From NCBI GenBank assembly GCA_964352225.1, contig CAYGRM010000093.1:1-19035 (forward strand): 19,035 nt of DNA, written 5' to 3'. Below, one piece after another: positions 7,975 through 15,342 of this stretch. Numbering within the stretch: the first letter of the stretch is position 1; the number at the start of each line of letters is the position of its first letter. Made by a program: the position numbers and the translations under genes. The stretch is from CAJQQY01 sp964352225 (lineage in GTDB: Bacteria; Bacteroidota; Bacteroidia; Chitinophagales; Saprospiraceae). Below the pieces are notes generated by a model. The model had not been told where the DNA came from. It was given only the letters and a program-made list of their open reading frames with translations, and made no database searches.

Positions 7975-9501
7975 CTACAAATCGAATTTAATCCCTTGAG
8001 CCAAAGGCAGTTCGCTACTGTAATTAATCGTATTTGTTTGTCGTCGCATGTAAGCTTTCCAAGCATCAGAACCACTTTCACGTCCTCCTCCAGTTTCTTT
8101 TTCACCTCCAAAAGCACCACCGATTTCAGCACCACTTGTTCCGATATTAACATTAGCGATTCCACAATCAGAACCTGCCGTCGAAAGGAATTGCTCCGCT
8201 TCTTTTACAGAGTCTGTAATAATCGCAGATGATAAACCTTGAGGCACATCGTTTTGCATCGCAATTGCTTCGTCCAAAGTTTTATATTTCATGATATACA
8301 AAATTGGAGCAAAAGTTTCATGCTGTACAATTTCGAAATGATTTTCTACTTCTGCAATCGCAGGTTTTACGTAGCAACCACTTTTGTATGCTTTTCCTTT
8401 CAAAACGCCTCCAGGAACTATTATTTTTCCACCTTCTTCTTCCACTCTTCGCAACGTTTCAGAATAAGCTGCTACTGCATCAGTATCAATCAATGGCCCG
8501 ACGTGATTTTTAGCATTCAATGGATCTCCAATTTTGATCTGTTCGTATGCTTTTACAACTTTATTTTTCACGGTATCATAGACACTTTCGTGAATAATCA
8601 ATCGTCGAGTCGAAGTACATCTTTGTCCAGCCGTCCCAACTGCGCCAAAAACGGCACCTGGTAAAACTAAATTCATATCAGCACTTGGAGTGATGATGAT
8701 CGCATTATTCCCTCCTAATTCCAAAATAGTTTTCCCTAATCGACCTGCAACTTCTTGGTTGACAATTTTTCCCATTCGAGTACTTCCTGTCGCAGAAATC
8801 AAAGGAACTCTTTTATCCTTCGTCAAATATTCTCCAACTTTATAATCTCCATTGATCAAACAAGAAACTCCTTCTGGAACTTTATTGGCTTTCAAAACTT
8901 TTTGGAAAATATTCTGACAAGCGACGCCACACAAGGGAGCTTTCTCAGATGGCTTCCAAATACAAACATCTCCACAAACCATCGCTAGCATCGAATTCCA
9001 AGACCAAACGGCAACTGGAAAATTGAAAGCTGAAATAATTCCAACTATCCCAAGTGGGTGCCATTGTTCATACATTCGATGATTTGGTCGCTCAGAGTCC
9101 ATCGTCAATCCGTATAATTGTCGAGACAATCCAACTGCAAAATCACAAATATCAATCATCTCTTGCACCTCTCCGTAACCTTCTTGAAGACTTTTTCCCA
9201 TTTCATAAGAAACCAGTTTTCCAAGTGCATTTTTATTTTCTCGAAGAGCTTCACCGTATTGTCTAACAATCTCCCCACGCTTTGGTGAAGGCATTGTTCT
9301 CCACGTCGCAAATGCTTTTTGTGAAGCTTTAACTACTCGCTCATAATCAGCTTTTGTAGTCACCCCTACGCTACCAATATATGCTCCATCAACGGGAGAA
9401 TAGGATTCAATATATTCTTTTGAAGCATAAGATTTCAATCCTGTGCTGGTTCCATTATTTTTGGCTTTGAGACCTAGTTTTTTTAAAAAATCTTTTTTCA
9501 T
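7975..9501 (-). CDS. ALDH7-family aldehyde dehydrogenase (aminoadipate semialdehyde/P6C dehydrogenase-like)
   Basis: The 508-residue protein is a full-length NAD(P)-dependent aldehyde dehydrogenase. Visible landmarks are N160 (FNFP), K183 (WKPSE), E261 (ELGGNN) and the nucleophile C295 in GTAGQRCTSTRR. The C-terminal block NIGTSGAEIGGAFGGEKETG is characteristic of the ALDH7 (antiquitin) branch. Known members oxidise alpha-aminoadipate semialdehyde, in equilibrium with piperideine-6-carboxylate, in lysine breakdown; some act on other aldehydes or betaine aldehyde. No other lysine-catabolic gene is in the window, so the substrate is inferred from the subfamily. ATG at 9501 fits the family N-terminus. 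The gene is convergent with the S37 peptidase. Upstream are a hairpin in the leader (9517-9539) and a -7 element (9573-9580). Confidence 0.93.
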   Translation of the reverse strand: MKKDFLKKLGLKAKNNGTSTGLKSYASKEYIESYSPVDGAYIGSVGVTTKADYERVVKASQKAFATWRTMPSPKRGEIVRQYGEALRENKNALGKLVSYEMGKSLQEGYGEVQEMIDICDFAVGLSRQLYGLTMDSERPNHRMYEQWHPLGIVGIISAFNFPVAVWSWNSMLAMVCGDVCIWKPSEKAPLCGVACQNIFQKVLKANKVPEGVSCLINGDYKVGEYLTKDKRVPLISATGSTRMGKIVNQEVAGRLGKTILELGGNNAIIITPSADMNLVLPGAVFGAVGTAGQRCTSTRRLIIHESVYDTVKNKVVKAYEQIKIGDPLNAKNHVGPLIDTDAVAAYSETLRRVEEEGGKIIVPGGVLKGKAYKSGCYVKPAIAEVENHFEIVQHETFAPILYIMKYKTLDEAIAMQNDVPQGLSSAIITDSVKEAEQFLSTAGSDCGIANVNIGTSGAEIGGAFGGEKETGGGRESGSDAWKAYMRRQTNTINYSSELPLAQGIKFDL

Positions 9502-9516
9502 TTTTTACTTTTTGAA

Positions 9517-9539
9517 ATTTCTCACTATTAATGAGAAAT
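9517..9539 (-). promoter_or_regulatory. Leader hairpin just upstream of the ALDH start
   Basis: On the minus strand ATTTCTCA and TGAGAAAT form a perfect 8-bp stem with a 7-nt loop, ending 15 bases before the ATG and inside the predicted leader. It could be an operator or affect ribosome access. TGAGAAAT occurs once more at 9633-9640. Confidence 0.3.
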
Positions 9540-9572
9540 GATACTCTGGTTAGGTAAATATTAATTCGGCTG

Positions 9573-9580
9573 CAAAATTA
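9573..9580 (-). promoter_or_regulatory. Putative -7 element of the ALDH gene (TAATTTTG)
   Basis: TAATTTTG on the minus strand matches TAnnTTTG and is followed by CAGCCGAA, the same context as the tRNA-Cys -7 element (TTTGCAGCCGAA in both). It lies about 70 bp upstream of the ATG. No clear -33 element is seen. Confidence 0.5.
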
Positions 9581-9621
9581 GGAAAATTTTACATGAAAAG
9601 AATTTTACGAAAAAGAATAAG

Positions 9622-9647
9622 AAAAGGTACGGTGAGAAATACCTTTT
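9622..9647. repeat. Inverted repeat AAAAGGTA/TACCTTTT
   Basis: A perfect 8-bp inverted repeat with a 10-nt spacer lies 42 bp upstream of the ALDH -7 element and about 220 bp upstream of the DUF5606 gene. It has no T run on the plus side. It could be an operator for either gene. Confidence 0.3.
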
Positions 9648-9761
9648 AGAATTGGCTACAATAATAAAATTATACTTGACTTTGAGTTAAGAAGATCATT
9701 TTATTCTGTTTTAGGTCTCCACCTTTTCCTTCCTTACAGAATTCTAGTTTTTATGGTCGGT

Positions 9762-9792
9762 AAAAGCATATGCGTTGAAAATGCTTTTTTTT
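9762..9792 (+). terminator. Terminator-like hairpin upstream of the DUF5606 gene
   Basis: AAAAGCAT (9762-9769) pairs with ATGCTTTT (9781-9788) around 11 nt, and eight T residues (9785-9792) overlap and follow the right arm. It lies in the 363-bp divergent spacer 9502-9864, 73 bp before the DUF5606 start. No ORF lies upstream on this strand, so it may end a small RNA or attenuate a leader. The stem is short and AT-rich. Confidence 0.4.
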
Positions 9793-9864
9793 CAATAGAA
9801 TTTGTAATTTCGCACCCGAAAATCATAACCTATTTATTCTTTTTTAAAATAAAAAAACTGCACA

Positions 9865-10296
9865 ATGAAGTTAGATGATTTAGTAGCCGTAAGTGGAATG
9901 TCAGGCGTATTCAAATTAGCTGCCAACAGAGATAATGGTCTAATTATAGAAGATTTAGACAACGGTAAAAGAAAATTTGCCCCAGCAAGAAAACACCAAT
10001 TCACTCCTTTAGCAAGTATTGGAATATTCACACTTGATGATTCGACTGAATTAAAAATAATATTTAGAACTATGATAGAGCAACTGGAAGAAAATCCAGT
10101 TCCGTCGGCAAGTGGTTCTTCCATCGAATTACATACTTATTTTAGAAAAATTTTGCCTGATTACGATGAAGACAAAGTTCACACTAGTGATATAAAGAAA
10201 GTAATCAAATGGTTCAATTTCTTGAATGAAAGGAAGCTGATTGATATGGAAGATGAGCCAGAAACAACGGAAGAGAAATCTGAAAAAGAAGAATAG
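9865..10296 (+). CDS. DUF5606 family protein
   Basis: The 143-residue soluble protein matches the DUF5606 family found widely in Bacteroidota. It shows the N-terminal block KLDDLVAVSGMSGVFKLAA, then GLIIEDLDNGKRKFAP, and the typical later motif LPDYDEDKVHTSDIKKVIKW (about residues 98-117). The last 15 or so residues are acidic. The function is unknown. The N-terminal part suggests a small beta-rich domain and the C-terminal part a helical one. It has its own spacer on both sides and is followed by a palindromic repeat; no conserved partner is visible here. Confidence 0.85.
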   Translation: MKLDDLVAVSGMSGVFKLAANRDNGLIIEDLDNGKRKFAPARKHQFTPLASIGIFTLDDSTELKIIFRTMIEQLEENPVPSASGSSIELHTYFRKILPDYDEDKVHTSDIKKVIKWFNFLNERKLIDMEDEPETTEEKSEKEE

Positions 10297-10301
10297 AAAA
10301 G

Positions 10302-10356
10302 AGTGATAAACTATGAGTGATTAGTGATGCTTGTCACTCATAGCTCACCACTACGT
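10302..10356. repeat. Palindromic repeat after DUF5606
   Basis: CTATGAGTGA (10311-10320) pairs perfectly over 10 bp with TCACTCATAG (10334-10343), loop 13 nt. GTGA and TCAC just outside can extend the stem across a bulge. The whole stretch is made of variants of the short unit AGTGA/TCACT, and no T run follows. It resembles a REP-like element rather than a terminator. Confidence 0.5.
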
Positions 10357-10390
10357 TTACCCCCATTTTGAAAACAACACCTTTACTTAA

Positions 10391-10777
10391 ATGAACACCC
10401 CAACACCCTCTAATTTTAGGCAACGTAAGTACTTGCCTGATGAATTCAAAATTACTGTTTGGTCTAAAATGAGACCTTACTTTCATGATTTACTGCAAAG
10501 AGAAATCCAATCTATCAAAGATTTAGAAAAATGGATTTCAGATCAAAATGAATTGGCTCGAGCCATTCAAGAGGAATTTGATGCTAGAAGAGATAACCAT
10601 CTTGTTCATCAAACTAAAGATCAACGAACAGCTGAACTTTATGAATATGCTGCTCAAGAACTATTTCCCAAAATTACTTCCTTCGAAAAACGATTAAATG
10701 AAAAATTATCGACATGTAATTTTTTCTCGATAGTCTCTGCTGAGAAAAATTTAATGTATTTACGAAGTATAAAATAA
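10391..10777 (+). pseudogene. Stand-alone N-terminal fragment of an M3-family oligoendopeptidase
   Basis: The 128-residue ORF resembles, from memory, the first 115 or so residues of Bacteroidota M3-family oligoendopeptidases: RKYLPDEF, then MRPYFHDLLQREIQSIKDLE, EKWISDQNEL, LFPKITSFEKRLNEKL and finally MYLRSIK. Full M3 enzymes are about 560-600 residues and carry a zinc-binding HExxH further on. Here a stop follows directly after YLRSIK, and the 71 bp before the next gene cannot encode the rest. The zinc site and catalytic domain are therefore absent. The frame is intact from ATG to stop, so it could be a recent truncation, or a retained small protein such as an inhibitor-like or interaction domain. 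I favour a decayed gene. Confidence 0.6.
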
Positions 10778-10848
10778 TCTAATTAAATGTTGTTTGATCA
10801 AAGAATTACTCATGCATCATTTAAGCGTTCACCGTTCAAAAAAATATT

Positions 10849-11604
10849 ATGTACAAAGGAAAGAAAGTGATTGTCGTTTTACCTGCATACAATGCAGCAT
10901 TGACATTAGAAAAAACTTATAAAGAAATTCCGTTTCCATTGGTAGATGAAGTTATTCTTTGTGATGATGCAAGTAAAGATAACACCTCTGAATTAGGTCG
11001 ACAGATTGGTATTAAGCATATCATTCGGCATGAAAAAAATAAAGGTTACGGAGGTAATCAAAAATCACTTTATAATAAGGCTCTGGAACTTGGTGGAGAT
11101 ATCGTTATCATGCTTCATCCAGATTATCAATACACTCCAATGTTGATTCCTGCAATGGTCAATATCATTGGTGACAATTTGTACCCTGTAGTTTTGGGTT
11201 CAAGAATTTTGGGAAAAGGAGCATTAAAAGGAGGAATGCCTTTGTATAAATATATTGCCAACCGACTGTTGACTTTCACTCAAAATGTTTTAGTCAATTA
11301 TAAATTATCAGAGTACCACACCGGTTACCGATCATTCAGTCGAGAGGTTTTAGAAGGTATCAATTTCAATGCGAATGATGATGACTTTGTTTTTGATAAT
11401 GAAATGTTATCTCAGATTATTTATGCGGGATATGAAATTGCCGAAGTGACTTGTCCTACTAAATATTTTGAAGAAGCATCATCAATTAATTTCCGAAGGA
11501 GTGCAAAATATGGAATGGGAGTTTTGAGAGTTTCGCTGGGACATTTTTTCCAACGAATGGGATTAGTAAAAATGGAGATGTATAAAAAACCAACGAAAGG
11601 TTAA
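10849..11604 (+). CDS. Glycosyltransferase family 2 (DPM1/GtrB-like)
   Basis: The 251-residue cytoplasmic protein has a GT-A fold: VIVVLPAYNAALTLEKTY at the N-terminus, DDASKDNT with D39 and D40, HPDYQY (H90-Y95) at the metal-binding position, and GSR at 117-119. It lacks C-terminal transmembrane helices, so it resembles the catalytic part of dolichol/polyprenyl-phosphate sugar synthases. YHTGYRSFSREVLEGI and the downstream DNEML recur in many Bacteroidota GT2 proteins. The donor and acceptor cannot be deduced, and no polysaccharide cluster surrounds it. A second GT2 of similar build lies at 17771. Confidence 0.88.
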   Translation: MYKGKKVIVVLPAYNAALTLEKTYKEIPFPLVDEVILCDDASKDNTSELGRQIGIKHIIRHEKNKGYGGNQKSLYNKALELGGDIVIMLHPDYQYTPMLIPAMVNIIGDNLYPVVLGSRILGKGALKGGMPLYKYIANRLLTFTQNVLVNYKLSEYHTGYRSFSREVLEGINFNANDDDFVFDNEMLSQIIYAGYEIAEVTCPTKYFEEASSINFRRSAKYGMGVLRVSLGHFFQRMGLVKMEMYKKPTKG

Positions 11605-11666
11605 TCTGTTGATATAAGTAATCTGGGATTTTAGAGCTTAACTTAATTTTTAAATAAAATAATAAC

Positions 11667-11759
11667 TTATGATTTTGACTCTTGCTCAATAATATCAAAT
11701 GCTTTTCTACCAATAAAAATTGCAGCTAAAACGAGGGTATAAGTAAGTGTGGCGGTCAT
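11667..11759 (-). CDS. Possible 30-residue membrane peptide
   Basis: On the minus strand an ATG at 11759 opens 30 codons ending in TAA at 11667. The peptide starts MTATLTYTLVLAAIFIG, a short hydrophobic helix, and continues with a charged tail (GRKAFDIIEQESKS). That layout is typical of small single-pass membrane proteins, but 30 codons can arise by chance. No TAnnTTTG promoter or terminator was identified. The rest of 11605-11870 is AT-rich and holds only the palindrome at 11820. Confidence 0.3.
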   Translation of the reverse strand: MTATLTYTLVLAAIFIGRKAFDIIEQESKS

Positions 11760-11819
11760 ATCAGACTTAAAATTTAGTTAGATAAAATAAATGAATTCCT
11801 TTCTAATCTATCATAAAAC

Positions 11820-11838
11820 TAATGCTTAATAAGTATTA
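11820..11838. promoter_or_regulatory. 19-bp near-palindrome upstream of the TIGR02757 gene
   Basis: TAATGCTTA-A-TAAGTATTA is symmetric except for one G/T position and lies 33 bp before the start codon. It could be an operator or a short leader hairpin. AT-rich palindromes are frequent by chance in such DNA. Confidence 0.2.
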
Positions 11839-11870
11839 CTTCTCAGCGAATATTTCACCTCAAATGTAAT

Positions 11871-12671
11871 ATGCCGACAAATCTAAACATTAAGCGACAG
11901 GAATTAAAATCTTATTTGGATTCTTGTGTAAAAAAATTCAATACTTCTGACTTCATCGAAAATGATCCGATCTCGATTCCTCATCAATTTTCTCGAAAAC
12001 AAGACATTGAAATTATGGGTTTTTGGGTATCTATGCTCGCTTGGGGACAACGAAAAACCATCATCAATAAAGCGAATGAATTGATCCATTTAATGGATGG
12101 TGCGCCTTATGATTTTATTCTAAATCATGAAGAAAAAGATCGAAAGGCATTTTTGAATTTTAAACATCGAACTTTTCAAGCGATAGACACACTTTATTTT
12201 TTAGCGTTTTTTCAAGACTTTTATCAAAAAAACGATTCGCTTGAAAATGCATTTTCCAATCATCTTTCTCCCAAAAGTGAAAATGTAGAAGCTGCGCTAA
12301 AAGGTTTTCATGAACAATTCTTTTCCCTTCCTGAGGCGCCTCATCGGACTCGAAAACACGTTTCCACGCCTACTCGAAATTCTGCTTGCAAGCGATTGAA
12401 TATGTTCCTTCGTTGGATGGTTCGACAAGATAAGAAAGGTGTTGATTTTGGTATTTGGAAAAAAATAAAACCAGCTCAATTATTAATGCCTTTGGATGTG
12501 CATGTCGATCGAGTTGCTCGGAGATTAGGACTCTTGGAACGGAAACAAACGGACTGGAAATCAGTAATTGAATTGACGAATAATTTAAAACAGTTTGACT
12601 CTAAAGATCCTGTGAAATATGACTTCGCTTTGTTTGGAGTTGGAGTTTTGGAGAAGGATCAATTTAGATAG
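11871..12671 (+). CDS. TIGR02757 (DUF2400) family protein
   Basis: The 266-residue protein follows the family pattern throughout: DIEIMGFWVSMLAWGQRKTI (45-64), MDGAPYDFI (75-83), FKHRTFQAID (97-106), CKRLNMFLRWMVR (173-185), VDFGIWKKI (191-199), PLDVHVDRVARRLGLL (207-222), and KYDFALFGVGVLEK (249-262). The function is unknown. The segment LDVHVDRVARRLGL recalls the VDTHV.RV..RLGL stretch of endonuclease III-type HhH-GPD DNA glycosylases, hinting at a distant relation. It ends only 4 bp before the convergent protease gene stops, with no terminator in between, so the two transcripts must overlap. Confidence 0.85.
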   Translation: MPTNLNIKRQELKSYLDSCVKKFNTSDFIENDPISIPHQFSRKQDIEIMGFWVSMLAWGQRKTIINKANELIHLMDGAPYDFILNHEEKDRKAFLNFKHRTFQAIDTLYFLAFFQDFYQKNDSLENAFSNHLSPKSENVEAALKGFHEQFFSLPEAPHRTRKHVSTPTRNSACKRLNMFLRWMVRQDKKGVDFGIWKKIKPAQLLMPLDVHVDRVARRLGLLERKQTDWKSVIELTNNLKQFDSKDPVKYDFALFGVGVLEKDQFR

Positions 12672-12675
12672 GTGT

Positions 12676-13806
12676 TTATTTCATTTCGTATTCCACTCGA
12701 AGAAAATCATTTAGCTGCTGAATATCCACTACTCCTATTAAAATTTCATTTTCAATCACAGGTAAAATTCGCAATTCTTGATTGACTAATTTTTTATAAA
12801 AAATATGCAAAGAATCAGTAGGGAAGGCAACTTCTTTAACCTGTGAAATAAATTCTTCTACCTCATGTTCTTCATGTGAATCAGGTGGAATACTCTTAGC
12901 CACTTCCAAAATTTCAGGTTGAGAAAAAACACCAGCAATAGTTCCGTCCTCATTTTTCACTAAAAAATCTCTTTCCAAGCCTCGTTTCAAAATGTCTACC
13001 GCATGAGCAATATGATCACTCTTCTGAAGGACATTTATCGGTTGCCGAATTAATTCTGAAATGTAATGTCTTTTCAAAATTTCTTCAAATTTGACCATCC
13101 GATATTCTTGCGTTGCCATAAAAAACATAAACACACTCGACAATAAAAAAAGTGGAATCAGATAAAATGTCATCCGTGGTGGAACTAATAGGTATGCTAA
13201 AATAACTAACAAAATCGCCATCCCTTGCCCCATGTAGGTGGTGATCAAGGTAGCTTGTCGTCGTCCCAAACTAGGAGAAAGTAACGACCTGAAAATTCTT
13301 CCTCCATCCATCGGAAAAGCAGGAATCAAATTAAATAAGGCTAAAAAAATATTGATCAGAAGAAATAGGGTGACGAAATTCTCGGGATTCCCAAACACTA
13401 ATCTTGAGGTTCCTATGTTCGAAAAATCAATGCTCGAGGTCAACCAACCATAGCCTCCAAAAATTATAGCTAGAAAAATATTAACTAAAGGCCCTGCGAA
13501 TGCAACTACTGATTCATGAATTGGTTTCTCAGGTAAACCATCTAATCGAGCCACTCCGCCGAGCGGTGAAAGAATAATATCTTTCGTTCTTACACCGTAC
13601 ATTTTGGCAGAAAAAGCATGCCCAAATTCATGCAGAATTACACAGGCAAAAACTCCTATCATCAAAAAAGCAAACCATCCCACACTTTCCCAGTTCATTC
13701 CATTTCGTCTTCCCTCAAAGGTCACCCACACTAACATCAGCACAAATGTCCAATGTAACTTAACTGGAATGCCAGCAATTTTTGCGATTTGGAAAGCTCC
13801 TTTCAA
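12676..13806 (-). CDS. Site-2 protease family (M50) metalloprotease with CBS module
   Basis: The 376-residue membrane protein has the zinc motif HEFGH at residues 59-63 inside a hydrophobic helix, and FNLIPAFPMDGGR at 158-170 supplying the third ligand (DGG at 167-169). These are the two diagnostic M50 motifs. About six hydrophobic segments span residues 16-232. The cytosolic tail from about 245 to 370 looks like a CBS pair (EILKRHYISELI, then LRILPVIENEILIGVVDIQQL). The architecture is that of the Rip3/SpoIVFB-like group, in which CBS domains may sense adenine nucleotides. The substrate is not evident; no anti-sigma factor or membrane regulator gene is adjacent. It is convergent with the TIGR02757 gene. 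Confidence 0.9.
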   Translation of the reverse strand: MKGAFQIAKIAGIPVKLHWTFVLMLVWVTFEGRRNGMNWESVGWFAFLMIGVFACVILHEFGHAFSAKMYGVRTKDIILSPLGGVARLDGLPEKPIHESVVAFAGPLVNIFLAIIFGGYGWLTSSIDFSNIGTSRLVFGNPENFVTLFLLINIFLALFNLIPAFPMDGGRIFRSLLSPSLGRRQATLITTYMGQGMAILLVILAYLLVPPRMTFYLIPLFLLSSVFMFFMATQEYRMVKFEEILKRHYISELIRQPINVLQKSDHIAHAVDILKRGLERDFLVKNEDGTIAGVFSQPEILEVAKSIPPDSHEEHEVEEFISQVKEVAFPTDSLHIFYKKLVNQELRILPVIENEILIGVVDIQQLNDFLRVEYEMK

Positions 13807-13934
13807 AGAATGGATTTTAGATGATTTAATAAATAACTTAACGTGAAAACTTCACTTTTGGTTGTGATCTTGACTTTTATTAAAGATTCTTATTTTAAGC
13901 AAAAGGATGTATTCTTGAAAATATTTTTTTATCC

Positions 13935-13972
13935 AAAAAAAAAGCAACAACTCAAATGAGTTATTGCCTTTT
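13935..13972 (-). terminator. Terminator of the acyl-CoA dehydrogenase gene
   Basis: On the minus strand AAAAGGCAATAACTC (13972-13958) pairs with GAGTTGTTGCTTTT (13953-13940) with one bulged G and one G-U pair. The loop is ATTT and a run of nine T residues ends the structure. It lies 31 bp downstream of the stop. Confidence 0.85.
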
Positions 13973-14003
13973 AATATTTTTTCAAAAAGTATCCTTACAG
14001 CAA

Positions 14004-15191
14004 TTACTTTACAACTGCTGGCGCTCCTAAAATCGGAGCATATAAGTTTCCTTTTTTAATAATTTCTCTAGAAATTACTACTCGCTGAATCTCAGAAGTT
14101 CCTTCATAGATTTGAGTAATCTTCGCATCTCTCATTAATCTTTCCACATGATATTCTTTTACAAAACCATATCCGCCGTGTACTTGCACCGCTTCAACAG
14201 TATGTTTCATCGCTACCTCTGAAGCAAAAACTTTTGCCATCGCAGCAGACATTGTATAATCCATATGTTCATCTTTCATCCATGCCGCTCGGTGAACCAT
14301 CATTCTTGCTGCATCTATTTCAGTTGCCATATCAGCCAACTTAAAAGCAACTGCCTGGTGTTGGTTAATTGGTTTTCCAAAAGCTGCTCTTTCATGAGAA
14401 TATGCAACTGCTAGTTCGTATGCACCAGCTGCAATTCCAACTGCCTGAGCGGCAATTCCAATTCGTCCTCCCGTCAAAACTTTCATCGCAAATTTAAAAC
14501 CGAATCCATCTTCTCCGATTCTATTCTCTTTTGGCACTTTCACATCGGTGTACATAATCGTATGTGTGTCCGAAGAACGAATTCCTAATTTATCTTCTTT
14601 CGCTCCGATTCCTACTCCATCCCAATCTGTCTCTACGATGAAAGCATTGATTCCTCTATGTCCTTTTTCTCGATCCGTTTGCGCGATTACTAAATGAACT
14701 TTTGAAGTACCTCCATTGGTAATCCAGTTTTTAGTTCCATTTAGTATATAGTGATCACCCATGTCAATCGCAGTTGTTTGCTGACTTGTCGCATCACTCC
14801 CTGCTTCAGGTTCTGAAAGGCAAAAAGCACCAATCCATTGTCCTGTCGCTAACTTCGTCAAATATTTTTGCTTTTGCTCTTCTGTTCCATAGGTTTCTAA
14901 TCCCCAGCAGACTAATGAATTATTCACAGATACTGCTACAGAAACAGAATTATCAATTTTAGAAAATTCCTCCATTGCCAAACAGTACGAAATGGTATCC
15001 ATTCCACCACCTCCATATTCAGGAGCGACCATCATCCCCATGAAGCCTAACTCACCCATCATTTTGATTTGCTCAGTAGCATGAATCATTTTTGAGTCTC
15101 TTTCGATAACTCCAGGTTTTAATTCTTTTTGGGCAAAATCTCTTGCTGCTGCTTGGACTGCTAAATGTTCTTCGGTTAATTCAAAATTCAT
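14004..15191 (-). CDS. Acyl-CoA dehydrogenase (short-chain/butyryl type)
   Basis: The 395-residue flavoprotein is a full-length acyl-CoA dehydrogenase that introduces the alpha-beta double bond in fatty acyl-CoA and passes electrons to ETF. Visible motifs are AFCLSEPEAGSDA (122-134), the FAD contact NWITNG (155-160), RAAFGKPINQHQAVAFKLAD (268-287), QVHGGYGFVKEYHVERLMRDAKI (336-358), and IYEGTSEIQR (361-370) with E363 as catalytic base. The glutamate in YEGT and the overall length fit short- or medium-chain enzymes; isovaleryl- and glutaryl-CoA dehydrogenases use different positions or sequences. Chain length cannot be fixed by eye. It has its own -7 match and terminator. The next gene upstream on the same strand is the reductase paired with AlkB. 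Confidence 0.93.
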   Translation of the reverse strand: MNFELTEEHLAVQAAARDFAQKELKPGVIERDSKMIHATEQIKMMGELGFMGMMVAPEYGGGGMDTISYCLAMEEFSKIDNSVSVAVSVNNSLVCWGLETYGTEEQKQKYLTKLATGQWIGAFCLSEPEAGSDATSQQTTAIDMGDHYILNGTKNWITNGGTSKVHLVIAQTDREKGHRGINAFIVETDWDGVGIGAKEDKLGIRSSDTHTIMYTDVKVPKENRIGEDGFGFKFAMKVLTGGRIGIAAQAVGIAAGAYELAVAYSHERAAFGKPINQHQAVAFKLADMATEIDAARMMVHRAAWMKDEHMDYTMSAAMAKVFASEVAMKHTVEAVQVHGGYGFVKEYHVERLMRDAKITQIYEGTSEIQRVVISREIIKKGNLYAPILGAPAVVK

Positions 15192-15238
15192 AAGAGTAGA
15201 TTTTTTATGGTTCTATTTTACAGTTTAATTTCAGTTTA

Positions 15239-15246
15239 CAAAAATA
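15239..15246 (-). promoter_or_regulatory. Putative -7 element of the acyl-CoA dehydrogenase gene (TATTTTTG)
   Basis: TATTTTTG on the minus strand fits TAnnTTTG and lies 47 bp upstream of the ATG. An adjacent GCGAA-TT-TTCGC inverted repeat (15247-15258) lies just upstream of it. T-rich matches occur easily in this composition. Confidence 0.4.
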
Positions 15247-15342
15247 GCGAATTTTCGCAATCTTTACTTATTTTAAGACAAACAGTTTTTCTGATATTAG
15301 TCACCTTTTGTCTTTTCTTGAACTAGTTTAATGATTATTCTA

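Noticed and set aside
8239..8664. 141-codon open frame on the plus strand inside the ALDH gene
   Set aside because: It is antisense to a well-conserved gene, Phe/Ser/Arg-rich as expected for a shadow frame, and resembles no family.
11486..11713. 75-codon minus-strand frame overlapping the end of the first GT2 gene
   Set aside because: It overlaps conserved coding sequence and has no recognisable motif or signal; the shorter frame at 11667-11759 is the better candidate in this spacer.
15275..15314. AAGACAAA/TTTGTCTT inverted repeat downstream of the reductase gene as a terminator
   Set aside because: The 24-nt loop is long and no T run follows on the minus strand.
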